Translations under genes and position numbers: made by a program
Shown here: one piece after another, positions 1-8,732 of the stretch
Layout of the letters: every line of letters starts with the position of its first letter
How positions within the stretch are numbered: position 1 is the stretch's first letter
Notes under the pieces: model-generated
Seen by the model: only the letters and a program-made list of their open reading frames with translations
Told to the model about the DNA's origin: nothing
Databases searched by the model: none
Assembly: GCF_022179525.1 (NCBI RefSeq)
Contig: NZ_BPQX01000054.1
Location: 62,001 to 126,000 of the forward strand
Reading direction: 5' to 3'
Source: Methylobacterium persicinum
GTDB taxonomy: Bacteria; Pseudomonadota; Alphaproteobacteria; Rhizobiales; Beijerinckiaceae
Length of the DNA: 64,000 bases

Positions 1-1420
1 GCCGCCTCGCGTCTCCCACGGCTTCGTGGACGCTGTCCACCGCCAGGATCAGGGCGCTCACCGTGCGCAGGTCGATCGACCGTTCGCGGGTATGGGTCAC
101 CACGTCGGCAATCAGGTCGTCGATCTCCAGGACGATCGTATCCAGTTCCGCCGCCGTCGTGGCCGCGCGGATCTCCCGGAGGATGTCGAGGAGCCGGTCG
201 AGGACGATGTCGATCCGCTCCCGGCGCTTGCGGGCGAGGCGCTGGCCGAGCCACGCGAAGCCGGAGCCGATGGTGCCGCCGAAGAAGGCCACGAGGTAGA
301 TGTAATCCTCGTAGCGGTCGAGGAAGGTCTGCTGCTCGCGCTCGAAATAATCCACCGCGCCGGGGTGGTTCGGCAGACGGGCGGAGGTGGCTGCGACGGT
401 CGTGTCGAAGTCGGGGGCCTTCATCAGCTTCGCGATGGGTGCCACGGCGGCGAGGCGGGAGCGCCATTCGAACAGATGCTGCGTGGCCGAGGCCACGGCG
501 ACCCGGCTGACCGTGCCCCGGGCCATGAGGCGGTAGGAGGCACCCACGGTATGGATCTCCTCGTCGGGCCGCTTCGGCCGTCCGCCGAAGGTGCCCGCCG
601 GGATGGTCACGGATTGCAGTTCCGGGAAACGCTGGAGGATCGCATCGCCGTCGGGAACCGAGACGAAGCCGATCTTCCGCTCCGGCGAGCCCGCCTCCAC
701 TGCCCGGACCACGTTGGCCGCCATCTTCGAAGCAGGGCTCGCGATGACCGCCACCGCATCGACGCGCTTGTCGGCGAGCGCCTGGGCGATCTCCGCCACT
801 TTCAGGGGCACCACCGTCACGTGGCCCGGCGCCGGCTCCGCGGTCTCTTCGGTGGCGGGGGTGTCGGGCACGAGGTCGTAGAAGGACAGCACGTTCGTGA
901 CGAAAGGCAGGTCCGCCCCGTGCCGCACCACGATGCCGAGGCGCTTGCGGGCGAGGTCGGGAAACTCGTCGATGTCGCTGTGGTCGGGCCGGGCCACCAC
1001 CAGCGCCTCGTCGTGGAGGATCGCCAGGGTCAGGCCGTTCTCAGGGAGGAACACGTCCGGTCGGACCACCGCGAGGTCGGCCTTGTTCCTCTGGAGGGCG
1101 AGGCCGCTGTCGCGCACGTCCTCGTAGCGGACGATCTTCAGCCGCACATCCTCCCGCGCCCGGTCGAGGGCCGCGGCGTAGGCTTCGATGAGGGAGGCTT
1201 CGGGGCCGTCCTGGGGCCCCACGGCGACCGTCAGGGTGTTCGGCCGCGACAGGTAGACGACCGCGCCCGCGAGCGCGATGAGCCCCAGCGCCACCAGGAC
1301 GAGGAGCCATTCCCGACGCATCAGGACGGACACAGCCGCCCGCAGCCTTCGCTGCAGCGTCCCCGGCAAGGAATCAGGGTCGAGGGCATGGCCCGTCCTG
1401 TCGCGTTGCGCGCGTTCCAT
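1..1420 (-). CDS. TAXI-family TRAP transporter solute receptor, partial (C-terminus off the left edge)
   Basis: Substrate-capture protein of the TAXI type of TRAP transporter, which binds small carboxylates or amino acids outside the membrane. Reading leftward from ATG 1420, a basic N-terminal stretch of about 35 residues leads to a membrane anchor (LLVLVALGLIALAGAVVYL, about residues 39-57). A periplasmic-binding-protein-like region follows (TLTVAVGPQDGPEASL and on). A second membrane segment lies near residues 373-395 (YIYLVAFFGGTIGSGFAW), then a charged, probably cytosolic helical tail. This two-anchor layout fits the large TAXI-like proteins of alphaproteobacteria rather than a free periplasmic receptor. 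ATG 1321 is an alternative start, but 1420 keeps a plausible basic leader in frame. The frame is open to base 1, so the end is missing. No TRAP permease genes are visible beside it. It is divergent from recX with 44 bases between. Confidence 0.8.
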   Translation of the reverse strand, partial: MERAQRDRTGHALDPDSLPGTLQRRLRAAVSVLMRREWLLVLVALGLIALAGAVVYLSRPNTLTVAVGPQDGPEASLIEAYAAALDRAREDVRLKIVRYEDVRDSGLALQRNKADLAVVRPDVFLPENGLTLAILHDEALVVARPDHSDIDEFPDLARKRLGIVVRHGADLPFVTNVLSFYDLVPDTPATEETAEPAPGHVTVVPLKVAEIAQALADKRVDAVAVIASPASKMAANVVRAVEAGSPERKIGFVSVPDGDAILQRFPELQSVTIPAGTFGGRPKRPDEEIHTVGASYRLMARGTVSRVAVASATQHLFEWRSRLAAVAPIAKLMKAPDFDTTVAATSARLPNHPGAVDYFEREQQTFLDRYEDYIYLVAFFGGTIGSGFAWLGQRLARKRRERIDIVLDRLLDILREIRAATTAAELDTIVLEIDDLIADVVTHTRERSIDLRTVSALILAVDSVHEAVGDARR

Positions 1421-1464
1421 CGCTCGTTCATGAAACGCAAACCTGTCCAGATCGTGAAGAACAC

Positions 1465-2055
1465 GTGAAGCGACCCACCGTTGCATCCATCGGGCCAGAT
1501 GCCGTGCCGGCCCAGACGGAACCGCCCCGGCCGCCCAAGCCGGTGAGCGCAGCGTGGCTGGAGCGGGCCGCCCTCGACTACCTGCAGCGCTACAGCGCCT
1601 CGACCGACATGCTTCGCCGCACCCTCGCCCGGCGCGTCGAGAAACGCGCCAGGGCCCGCGACGAAGAGCCTGCCGCTTTCGCGGAGATGATCGAGGCGAC
1701 GGTGGCCCGGGCTGTGTCGGCCGGGCTCGTGGACGACGCCCGATTTGCCGAAGGCCGGCTCGCCGCCCTCCGTCGCCGGGGCACCTCCCGCCGGGCCGCC
1801 GGCATGAAGCTCGCCGCGAAGGGTGTCCCCCGGGATGTGGTCGAAGCGGCCATGGAGGCCGAGCGGGAGGCGAGGCCCGAAGAGGACAGCGAGGAGAAGG
1901 CGGCCTGGGCCTATGCCAAGCGGCGGCGCCTCGGCCCTTACCGCCTGCCCGACAGGCGGGCCGAGCACCGGGAGCGCGACCTCGCCAGCCTCGCCCGCCA
2001 GGGTTTTTCCTACGGCCTCGCCCGCGGGATCATCGAGGCCGACGAGGTCCCCTGA
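1465..2055 (+). CDS. recX: Regulatory protein RecX
   Basis: RecX modulates RecA filaments, usually restraining recombination and SOS activity. The 196-residue product is nearly all helical, with the three-helix repeats of the family: LDYLQRYSASTDMLRRTL near residues 38-55, then VARAVSAGLVDDARFAEG with the typical 'DDxxFA' segment near 90-107. A proline- and charge-rich N-terminus of about 25 residues precedes the domain. The start is GTG (GTG-AAG-CGA); no ATG lies upstream in frame close by. recA is not adjacent, which is common in alphaproteobacteria. A family A inverted repeat begins eight bases after the stop codon, and no T-rich terminator was seen. Confidence 0.85.
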   Translation: MKRPTVASIGPDAVPAQTEPPRPPKPVSAAWLERAALDYLQRYSASTDMLRRTLARRVEKRARARDEEPAAFAEMIEATVARAVSAGLVDDARFAEGRLAALRRRGTSRRAAGMKLAAKGVPRDVVEAAMEAEREARPEEDSEEKAAWAYAKRRRLGPYRLPDRRAEHRERDLASLARQGFSYGLARGIIEADEVP

Positions 2056-2062
2056 CACCCCC

Positions 2063-2155
2063 CGTCATTGTGAGCGCAGCGAAGCAACCCAGGGATGCGG
2101 GACGCCTCAGGTTGTGGCGGATGCTTCTGGATTGCTTCGCTGCGCTTGCAATGAC
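2063..2155. repeat. Family A inverted repeat, copy 1
   Basis: Two arms of about 30 bases face each other. The left begins cgtcattgtgagcgcagcg and the right ends gcttcgctgcgcttgcaatgac. The loop contains gggacgcctcagg, which also occurs in the copy near 27.5 kb. It fills the gap between recX and the radical-SAM gene. The arms differ by several bases, as expected for an old, diverging dispersed repeat. Confidence 0.85.
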
Positions 2156-2257
2156 CGCAAGGGTTCGCACGAGCAGCCGGTGGGGTGCGGCAATGAGGAC
2201 CGGGAGGGCCGCCCGGACGCCCTTGTTTCGCTCGGGTTTGTGTTCATCTTCCGTTCC

Positions 2258-3469
2258 ATGGACGAGGTTCTGGCCAAGAAGCTGCGCATCCTCGCCGATG
2301 CCGCCAAATACGATGCGTCCTGCGCCTCGTCCGGAGCGCCCAAGCGCGCCGCGGGCAAGGACGGGATCGGCTCGACCACCGGGGCGGGGATTTGCCACGC
2401 CTACACGCCGGATGGGCGCTGCGTCTCGCTGCTCAAGATCCTGCTGACCAATTGGTGCCTTTTCGACTGCGCCTATTGCGTCAACCGCCGCTCCTCGAAT
2501 GTCCCACGGGCGAAATTCACTGTCGAAGAGGTCGTGAACCTCACCCTGAATTTTTACAAGCGCAACTATATCGAAGGCCTGTTTCTGTCGTCTGGCATCA
2601 TCAAATCACCCGACCACACGATGGAACTGATGACCCGGGTGGCGAAGTCCCTGCGCCGGGACCACGGCTTTGCCGGCTACATCCACCTCAAGTCTATTCC
2701 CGAGGCAAGCCCGTGGCTGATCGAAGAGGCAGGGCTCTACGCAGACCGCCTGTCGATCAACGTGGAGCTTCCGACCGAAGCGAGCCTGGGGCGCCTCGCG
2801 CCGGAAAAGGACGGCGCGGCAATCCAGGGGGCGATGGCCCAGATCGGCGAGCGCATCGTCCAGGCCAAGGCCGAGAAGCGCCGCTTCGCCCCGGCGGGAC
2901 ACTCGACGCAGGTGATCGTCGGAGCTGACGACACCACCGACGCCGCCCTGATCGCCAAGAGCGAGCTGCTCTACGGCAGCGTCGGGTTGAAGCGGGTCTA
3001 TTACTCGGCCTTCAGCCCGATCCCCGATGGGTCGCGGATCCTGCCCCTGAAGGCCCCGCCCCTAGCCCGTGAGCACCGGCTGTATCAGGCGGACTGGCTG
3101 CTCCGGTATTACGAGTTCTCCGCCGAGGAAGTCGCTTCGGCCTCCGAGGGCGGGATGCTGGCCCTCGACATCGACCCGAAACTTGCCTGGGCTTTGAAGT
3201 ACCGGGAGCGCTTCCCGGTGGACGTGAACACTGCCGACCGGGAGATGCTCCTGCGCGTCCCCGGCCTCGGGGCTCGGGCGGTGGATCGCATCGTCAAGGC
3301 GCGCAAACACACGACCCTGCGCCTCGACGATGTGGCGCGGCTGACCTCGAGCTTGAAGCGGGCCCGCCCCTTCCTCATCGCCGCCGACCACCGCCCCGTC
3401 GGCCTCACCGACCGGCAGGACCTCCGGGCGCGGTTGGTGGAGCCGGCCCAGCAGCTGAGCCTGTTCTGA
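2258..3469 (+). CDS. Putative DNA modification/repair radical SAM protein (UdgX-linked)
   Basis: Radical SAM enzyme of the family that travels with uracil-DNA-glycosylase-like proteins (the rSAM linked to UDG, TIGR03916 type). The 403-residue product carries CX3CX2C at Cys67, Cys71 and Cys74 (WCLFDCAYC), the ligands for the [4Fe-4S] cluster that cleaves S-adenosylmethionine. A barrel-like middle includes LFLSSGI and SINVELPTE. Near residues 330-365 is a helix-hairpin-helix DNA-binding segment (VDVNTADREMLLRVPGLG). The stop overlaps the next start (TGATG), so the two proteins are probably translated together. The true substrate of this family is unknown; a repair or base-modification role is inferred from the partner and the HhH motif. 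The start has only a weak ribosome-binding site. Confidence 0.88.
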   Translation: MDEVLAKKLRILADAAKYDASCASSGAPKRAAGKDGIGSTTGAGICHAYTPDGRCVSLLKILLTNWCLFDCAYCVNRRSSNVPRAKFTVEEVVNLTLNFYKRNYIEGLFLSSGIIKSPDHTMELMTRVAKSLRRDHGFAGYIHLKSIPEASPWLIEEAGLYADRLSINVELPTEASLGRLAPEKDGAAIQGAMAQIGERIVQAKAEKRRFAPAGHSTQVIVGADDTTDAALIAKSELLYGSVGLKRVYYSAFSPIPDGSRILPLKAPPLAREHRLYQADWLLRYYEFSAEEVASASEGGMLALDIDPKLAWALKYRERFPVDVNTADREMLLRVPGLGARAVDRIVKARKHTTLRLDDVARLTSSLKRARPFLIAADHRPVGLTDRQDLRARLVEPAQQLSLF

Positions 3470-4935
3470 TGGCCGGGCGCATCCTCCCCTCCCCCTCCGC
3501 GGGGGAGGGCGGCCCCCGTACCATCCTCCTGCGCCCCGGCGCCGACCTGACCGGTTTTCGCGATGCCGCCCGGCGTCTGGCCGCATCCGGCGCGCGCCCC
3601 GAGGCGGTGACGTGGAGCGTCGAGTCCGCGCCGGGCCTGTTCGGCAGCGACGGCGCGCCCGATGCGGACCGGCCCCTGTCCCTCCCACGGGCGGTGGTCG
3701 ATCTGATCCCCCAGGTCGTCCCCCACCGGGACCCGGAGCGCTACAGCCTGCTCTACACCCTGATCTGGCGCAGCCTCCACGGCGAGCGGCACCTGATGGA
3801 GGTGGCGAGCGACCCCGTCGTCCACCGTTTGTCCCGCATGGCCAAGGCGATCCGCCGTGACCTGCACAAGATGCACGCCTTCCTCCGCTTCCACCGGGTG
3901 GAGGATGCGGCCGGCGAGCGCTTCGTCGCGTGGTTCGAACCGGACCACCACATCCTGGAAGCGGCGGCGCCTTTCTTCGTGCGCCGCTTCGCCGGGATGC
4001 GCTGGACGATCCTGACCCCCGAAGGCCGGGCCGTCTGGGACGGAACGGCGTTGACCTACGGCCCCCCCGGCTCCCGCAGCGACGTGCCTGAGGGCGACGG
4101 CTTCGAGGCCGGCTGGCAGACCTATTACGAGACGACGTTCAACCCGGCCCGCGTCAACCCGAAGGCGATGCGGGCGGAGATGCCGAAGAAGTACTGGCGC
4201 AATATGCCCGAGACGGCCGCCATCCCCGCCCTGCTCCGGGGTGCGGCGGACCGGACGGCGCAGATGATCGAGAGGGAGCCCACCGTGCCCGCACGCCGCG
4301 AACCCGCCCGAGCCGTCGCCGCGATGGCGGACCAGGACCCGAACAGCCTCGACGAGCTCAACGCCATCATCCGCAAGACCGAGCCCCTCGTGCCGGGGGC
4401 GACCCAGGCCGTCCTGGGCGAAGGTCCCCTCGGCGCCACCCTCGCCTTCGTCGGCGAGCAGCCCGGCGACCAGGAGGACCTGAAGGGCCGCCCCTTCGTC
4501 GGGCCGGCGGGGCAGTTGCTCTCGCGGGCCATGGCGGAGGCCGGCATCGACCGTGAGGCGAGCTACCTCACCAACGCGGTCAAGCACTTCAAATTCACCC
4601 TGCGGGGCAAGCGCCGGATCCACGAAAAACCCACCGCCGGCGAAGTCAGCCACTATCGCTGGTGGCTCGACCGGGAGCTGGACTTCGTCGCGCCCAAACT
4701 CGTCGTGGCGCTCGGCGCGACGGCGGTGCTGGCCCTGACGGGCAAGTCGATCCCGATCACCCGTGCCCGTGGCCCGTTCCGGTTCGACCGGCGGGACAAC
4801 CGCTTTCAGGGCTTCATCACCGTCCATCCCTCTTATCTCCTGCGCCTGCCCGACGAGGCGAAGGAAGAGGCCTATGCGGCCTTCCTCGACGATTTGAAGC
4901 GCATTGCCGCACTCGGTGCGGAGCTTGCCGCATGA
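3469..4935 (+). CDS. Fusion of TIGR03915 domain and UdgX uracil-DNA-binding domain
   Basis: Residues about 20-260 form the TIGR03915-type domain that partners the radical SAM enzyme (LLYTLIWRSLHGERHL, MPKKYWRNMPE). Residues about 285-485 are UdgX, a family 4-like uracil-DNA glycosylase variant. Visible UdgX marks are GEQPGDQEDLKGRPFVGPAG near 328, the R-loop KRRIH at 381-385, and VHPSYLLRLP near the end. In characterised UdgX the His of KRRIH bonds covalently to the uracil-excised site, so His385 is the expected suicide residue. In many genomes the two domains are separate proteins. The ATG overlaps the upstream stop by one base. Residues 5-13 (ILPSPSAGE) are encoded by a GC-rich palindrome and may be an acquired N-terminal add-on. 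Confidence 0.9.
   Translation: MAGRILPSPSAGEGGPRTILLRPGADLTGFRDAARRLAASGARPEAVTWSVESAPGLFGSDGAPDADRPLSLPRAVVDLIPQVVPHRDPERYSLLYTLIWRSLHGERHLMEVASDPVVHRLSRMAKAIRRDLHKMHAFLRFHRVEDAAGERFVAWFEPDHHILEAAAPFFVRRFAGMRWTILTPEGRAVWDGTALTYGPPGSRSDVPEGDGFEAGWQTYYETTFNPARVNPKAMRAEMPKKYWRNMPETAAIPALLRGAADRTAQMIEREPTVPARREPARAVAAMADQDPNSLDELNAIIRKTEPLVPGATQAVLGEGPLGATLAFVGEQPGDQEDLKGRPFVGPAGQLLSRAMAEAGIDREASYLTNAVKHFKFTLRGKRRIHEKPTAGEVSHYRWWLDRELDFVAPKLVVALGATAVLALTGKSIPITRARGPFRFDRRDNRFQGFITVHPSYLLRLPDEAKEEAYAAFLDDLKRIAALGAELAA
3487..3509. repeat. Palindrome inside the UdgX-fusion coding start
   Basis: A perfect 9-base stem (ccctccccc / gggggaggg) with a five-base loop lies 18 bases into the gene and is read through in frame. 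The element codes for most of PSPSAGEGG, which looks unlike the rest of the domain. Confidence 0.7.
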
Positions 4936-5070
4936 ACGAGGAGATTTAATCCCTGAAGGCGCGTGCGGGGAGGCACGCCGCTCCGAGTCATTCTCTCCTA
5001 TATTGCAGTCACGACAGAGGAAGCGGACGCAAACACTGCTCCGCGCTGCATGAGGAGAGAGATTTACAAG

Positions 5071-5325
5071 ATGAAGACCCGCCTTGCCGCTGCTTTTGCC
5101 GTCCTCGCCATCGGCATCGCCGCCCCGCTGACCTCGGCGACGGCCACACCCTTCGACACCCGCCGCGACGTGCAGACCACCGGTTCGATCGGCGTCCACG
5201 ACTCGCCCCTCTACGAATCCCACCCGGGCTACTGCGCCCCGAGTTCGGCCGCCGAGGGCAATGCCAACCAGCAGACCCGCCCGGTGAAGCAGTACGGCCA
5301 GACCACCGGCGGCGACCGCTGCTGA
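5071..5325 (+). CDS. Small secreted protein of unknown function
   Basis: An 84-residue product with a clear Sec signal peptide (MKTRLAAAFAVLAIGIAAPL, cleavage likely after SATA or close by). The mature part of about 60 residues is polar and has two cysteines (GYCAP and the C-terminal DRC), which could form a disulfide bond. I do not recognise a family. The start is supported by gaggagagag upstream of ATG 5071. The gene stands alone between the UdgX fusion and polA, and it is followed 21 bases after the stop by a strong hairpin terminator, so it is probably a monocistronic transcript. A periplasmic or surface location is inferred from the signal peptide only. Confidence 0.7.
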   Translation: MKTRLAAAFAVLAIGIAAPLTSATATPFDTRRDVQTTGSIGVHDSPLYESHPGYCAPSSAAEGNANQQTRPVKQYGQTTGGDRC

Positions 5326-5346
5326 CACGCATGACCGAACGATGAT

Positions 5347-5380
5347 GTGGCGGGGCCGGGGTGCCCCGCCACTTGTTTTT
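5347..5380 (+). terminator. Rho-independent terminator after the small secreted protein
   Basis: Perfect 10-base stem gtggcggggc / gccccgccac with a six-base loop, followed by ttgttttt. It separates the small secreted protein gene from polA. Confidence 0.8.
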
Positions 5381-5511
5381 GCGCTGGCCATCCGCTGGAC
5401 AATGCGTGGGGGACCGTCCACGAAAAACTCCCCATCCTTGTCGCGGCGGCCGAGGCCGAACTCGGGCGACTGCCGGATCGTTGACGAGTCCTAGCGAGCC
5501 CCCCTGCGCCC

Positions 5512-8500
5512 ATGACCGCCGCCAAGACCGCCGAGACTACAGCCGCCCCCAAACAAGTCGGCCCCGGCGATCAGGTGATCCTGGTCGATGGCTCGTCGTT
5601 CATCTTCCGGGCCTATTTCCAGTCGATCAACCAGGACCAGAAGTACAATTCCCGCCCCTCGGACGGATTGCCGACCGGGGCGGTGCGGCTGTTCTGCACC
5701 AAGATCGCCCAGTTCCTTCAGGATGGCGCCGCCGGCACGATGCCGACGCATCTGGGCATTGTGTTCGACAAGTCGGAGGGTTCATTCCGCAAGGAGATGT
5801 TCCCGGACTACAAGGGCCACCGCCCCGACGCGCCGGACGACCTGAAGCGCCAGATGCCGCTGATGCGCGACGCGGTACGGGCCTTCGGCCTGCATGCCGT
5901 CGAACTGGAGCGCTACGAGGCGGATGACCTGATCGCCACCTATGCCCGGCAGGCCGAGGCCCGAGGGGCGGGCGTCATCATCGTCTCCTCCGACAAGGAC
6001 CTGATGCAGCTCGTCGGGCCGCTGGTGCGATTCTACGATTTCGAATCGGGCTCCAAGGGGAAGCCAGGCTACCGGCCCGAGCGCAACCTCGATGTCGAGG
6101 CGATCATCGCCAAATGGGAGGGCCTGAGCCCGAACCAGATCGGCGACGCGCTGGCTCTGATCGGCGATACCTCGGACAACGTGCCGGGCGTCCCCGGCAT
6201 CGGCCTGAAGACCGCCGCCGCCCTCATCAAGGAATTCGGATCCCTTGAGGCGCTGCTGGAGCGGGCCGGCGAGATCAAGCAGCCGAAGCGCCGGGAGACC
6301 CTGCTCGCCAACATCGACCAAGCGCGCCTCTCGCGAAAGCTCGTGGCGCTGATGGAGGACGTGCCCGTCCCCGTCCCGCTCGATGAACTGGTGGTGCCCA
6401 AGCCCGACCCGGAGAAGCTCGTCGGCTTCCTCAAGGCGATGGAGTTCAACACCCTGACCCGGCGCATCGCGCAGATGCTCCACGTGGACCCGGAGAAGGT
6501 GCAGCCCGACCCGTCGCTGCTGCCCGGCGCCGGGGCCAGGGCCGGCGACCCGCCTCCGTTCTTCGGTGATGCGGTGCCGCCGGACCCGGAGACTGCCGCC
6601 GCGGGGCCGGAGCGTCCGCCGGGCGACGCCCCACCCGAGGGCGGGGAGGTCGATCCCTTCGCGGATCTCGGCCTGCCGGACGCGGCCCCGAAGCCCCGCG
6701 GCCCCGCCGAGCCGACGCCGGGCGCCCTGGTGGCCGCCCGGGCGGCCGAGTCGGTGAAGCCGTTCGACACGGCGGCCTACGAGACGGTGCTGACCCTCGA
6801 ACACCTCGACGCCTGGATCGCCGAGGCCGAGGAAGTCGGCGTGGTGGCCGTCGACACCGAAACGGATTCCCTCGATTCCTACCGGGCGGGGCTGGTCGGC
6901 GTGTCGCTGGCGGTGGCGCCGGGGCGGGCCTGCTACATTCCGCTGGCCCACCTGCGGGCGGTGACGGCCGAGCCCGATGCGGGCGAATTGTTCGGTCAGG
7001 GGGCAACCTCGACCGACATCGCCGAGCCCATCCCCGACCAGATCCCCCTGGATGCGGCGCTGGCGCGGCTGAAGCCGCTCCTCGAGAACCCCGGCGTGCT
7101 CAAGGTCGGGCAGAACCTGAAATACGATTGGGTGGTCTTCTCGCGCTACGGCATCGAGGTCGCGCCCTTCGACGACACGATGCTCATTTCCTATGTGCTC
7201 GATGCCGGCAAGGGCGGGCACGGGATGGACGAACTCGCCCGCCGCCATCTCGGCCACCAGCCGATCACCTTCGCGGATGTAACCGGCACAGGCCGGGCCA
7301 AGGTGACGTTCGACCGGGTGGCCCTCGACAAGGCCACCGCCTATGCCGCTGAGGATGCGGACGTCACCTTGCGCCTATGGCGGATGATGAAGCCGCGCCT
7401 CGTGGCCGAGCGGCGGGTCGCGGTCTACGAGACCCTGGAGCGCCCGCTCCTGCCGATCATCGCCCGGATGGAGATGGCCGGCATCCGCGTCGACCGCGAC
7501 ATGCTGAGCCGCCTGTCGGGCGACTTCTCGCAGATCCTGGTGCGCCTTGAGGAAGAGATTCAGGAGGATGCCGGCGAGAAATTCTCGGTCGGCTCGCCGA
7601 AGCAGATCGGCGACATCCTGTTCGGCAAGATGGGCCTGCCCGGCGCCAAGAAGACGCCCTCCGGCCAATGGGCCACCCCGGCGACGCTGTTGGAGGAACT
7701 GGCCCAGGCCGGGCACGAACTGCCCAAGAAGATCCTCGAATGGCGCCAGCTCTCGAAGCTGAAATCGACCTACACCGATTCGCTCCAGACCCATGCCGAC
7801 CGGGAGACGCAGCGGGTCCACACCTCGTTCTCCCTCGCAGCGACGACGACGGGCCGGCTCTCCTCCTCGGAGCCGAACCTGCAGAACATCCCCGTCCGCA
7901 CCGAAGAAGGCCGGCGCATCCGCAAAGCCTTCGTGGCGGCACCCGGCAAGAAGCTGATCTCGGCCGACTATTCGCAGATCGAGTTGCGGCTCTTGGCCCA
8001 CATGGCCGACATCCCCGAACTGCGCAAAGCCTTCGCGGACGGCATCGACATCCACGCGGCGACGGCCTCGGCGATGTTCGGCGTGCCCCTGAAGGACATG
8101 ACGCCGGACCTGCGCCGCCGGGCGAAGACGATCAACTTCGGCATCATCTACGGCATCTCGGCCTTCGGGCTGGCCGACCGCCTCGGCATTGGCCGGGAGG
8201 AGGCGTCCGCCTTCATCAAACAGTATTTCGAACAGTTCCCCGGCATCCGCGACTACATCGACACGACGAAGCGCAGTTGCCGGGACAAGGGCTACGTCAC
8301 CACCCTGTTCGGCCGGGTGTGCCATTACCCGCAGATCCGCTCCAACAACCCCAACGAGCGGGCGAGCGTCGAGCGGCAGGCGATCAACGCTCCGATTCAG
8401 GGTTCGGCCGCCGACATCATCCGCCGGGCGATGACCCGGATCGAAGGCGCGCTCGCCGCCGAGCGGCTCGGCGTGACGATGCTTCTGCAGGTCCACGACG

Positions 8501-8652
8501 AGCTGGTCTTCGAGGCGGCGGAGGACGAGGTGGAGACGGCGATTCCGATCATCGCCTCGGTGATGGAAGAGGCCCCGGCGCCAGCCCTGACGCTCCGGGT
8601 GCCGCTGGTGGTCGAGGCCAAGGCGGCGCTGAACTGGCAGGAGGCGCATTGA
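5512..8652 (+). CDS. polA: DNA polymerase I with active proofreading domain
   Basis: Repair and Okazaki-fragment-processing polymerase, 1046 residues. The N-terminal 5'-3' flap exonuclease domain spans about residues 20-320 (VIIVSSDKDLMQLV, GDTSDNVPGVPGIG). The 3'-5' proofreading domain spans about 430-640. It keeps its acidic residues in VAVDTETDSL near 445 and in AAEDADVTLRL, so proofreading is probably active. The polymerase domain has motif A ADYSQIELR near 818, motif B RRRAKTINFG near 868 and motif C VHDELVFE near 993. A Pro/Gly/Ala-rich segment of about 75 residues (about 340-415) links the exonuclease domains and makes the protein longer than the 928-residue E. coli enzyme. It is bounded upstream by a terminator and downstream by a family A repeat arm. 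Confidence 0.97.
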   Translation: MTAAKTAETTAAPKQVGPGDQVILVDGSSFIFRAYFQSINQDQKYNSRPSDGLPTGAVRLFCTKIAQFLQDGAAGTMPTHLGIVFDKSEGSFRKEMFPDYKGHRPDAPDDLKRQMPLMRDAVRAFGLHAVELERYEADDLIATYARQAEARGAGVIIVSSDKDLMQLVGPLVRFYDFESGSKGKPGYRPERNLDVEAIIAKWEGLSPNQIGDALALIGDTSDNVPGVPGIGLKTAAALIKEFGSLEALLERAGEIKQPKRRETLLANIDQARLSRKLVALMEDVPVPVPLDELVVPKPDPEKLVGFLKAMEFNTLTRRIAQMLHVDPEKVQPDPSLLPGAGARAGDPPPFFGDAVPPDPETAAAGPERPPGDAPPEGGEVDPFADLGLPDAAPKPRGPAEPTPGALVAARAAESVKPFDTAAYETVLTLEHLDAWIAEAEEVGVVAVDTETDSLDSYRAGLVGVSLAVAPGRACYIPLAHLRAVTAEPDAGELFGQGATSTDIAEPIPDQIPLDAALARLKPLLENPGVLKVGQNLKYDWVVFSRYGIEVAPFDDTMLISYVLDAGKGGHGMDELARRHLGHQPITFADVTGTGRAKVTFDRVALDKATAYAAEDADVTLRLWRMMKPRLVAERRVAVYETLERPLLPIIARMEMAGIRVDRDMLSRLSGDFSQILVRLEEEIQEDAGEKFSVGSPKQIGDILFGKMGLPGAKKTPSGQWATPATLLEELAQAGHELPKKILEWRQLSKLKSTYTDSLQTHADRETQRVHTSFSLAATTTGRLSSSEPNLQNIPVRTEEGRRIRKAFVAAPGKKLISADYSQIELRLLAHMADIPELRKAFADGIDIHAATASAMFGVPLKDMTPDLRRRAKTINFGIIYGISAFGLADRLGIGREEASAFIKQYFEQFPGIRDYIDTTKRSCRDKGYVTTLFGRVCHYPQIRSNNPNERASVERQAINAPIQGSAADIIRRAMTRIEGALAAERLGVTMLLQVHDELVFEAAEDEVETAIPIIASVMEEAPAPALTLRVPLVVEAKAALNWQEAH

Positions 8653-8680
8653 GGAGTTCGCGGTTCTCGCGAGCCCCTCC

Positions 8681-8712
8681 CGTCATTGCGAGCGCAGCGA
8701 AGCAATCCAGGG
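8681..8712. repeat. Family A repeat, left arm flanking the GIY-YIG gene
   Basis: A 32-base arm that begins cgtcattgcgagcgcagcg. Its reverse complement, with two mismatches, is at 9058-9089 on the other side of the GIY-YIG gene. The bases just inside (8713-8731, gccgcgccatcgccgga) resemble the loop of the intact copy near 9.17 kb (gacgcgccatggtcgga). Confidence 0.85.
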
Positions 8713-8732
8713 CGCCGCGCCATCGCCGGAGG

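Noticed and set aside
26-1468. Plus-strand open frame of 480 codons over the TAXI receptor gene
   Set aside because: Composition rich in Gly, Arg, His and Asp with no domain; it is antisense to a minus-strand gene with clear membrane helices and family features.
3109-5421. Minus-strand open frame of 770 codons antisense to the radical-SAM and UdgX genes
   Set aside because: A high-GC shadow; the plus strand carries the Fe-S and KRRIH motifs.
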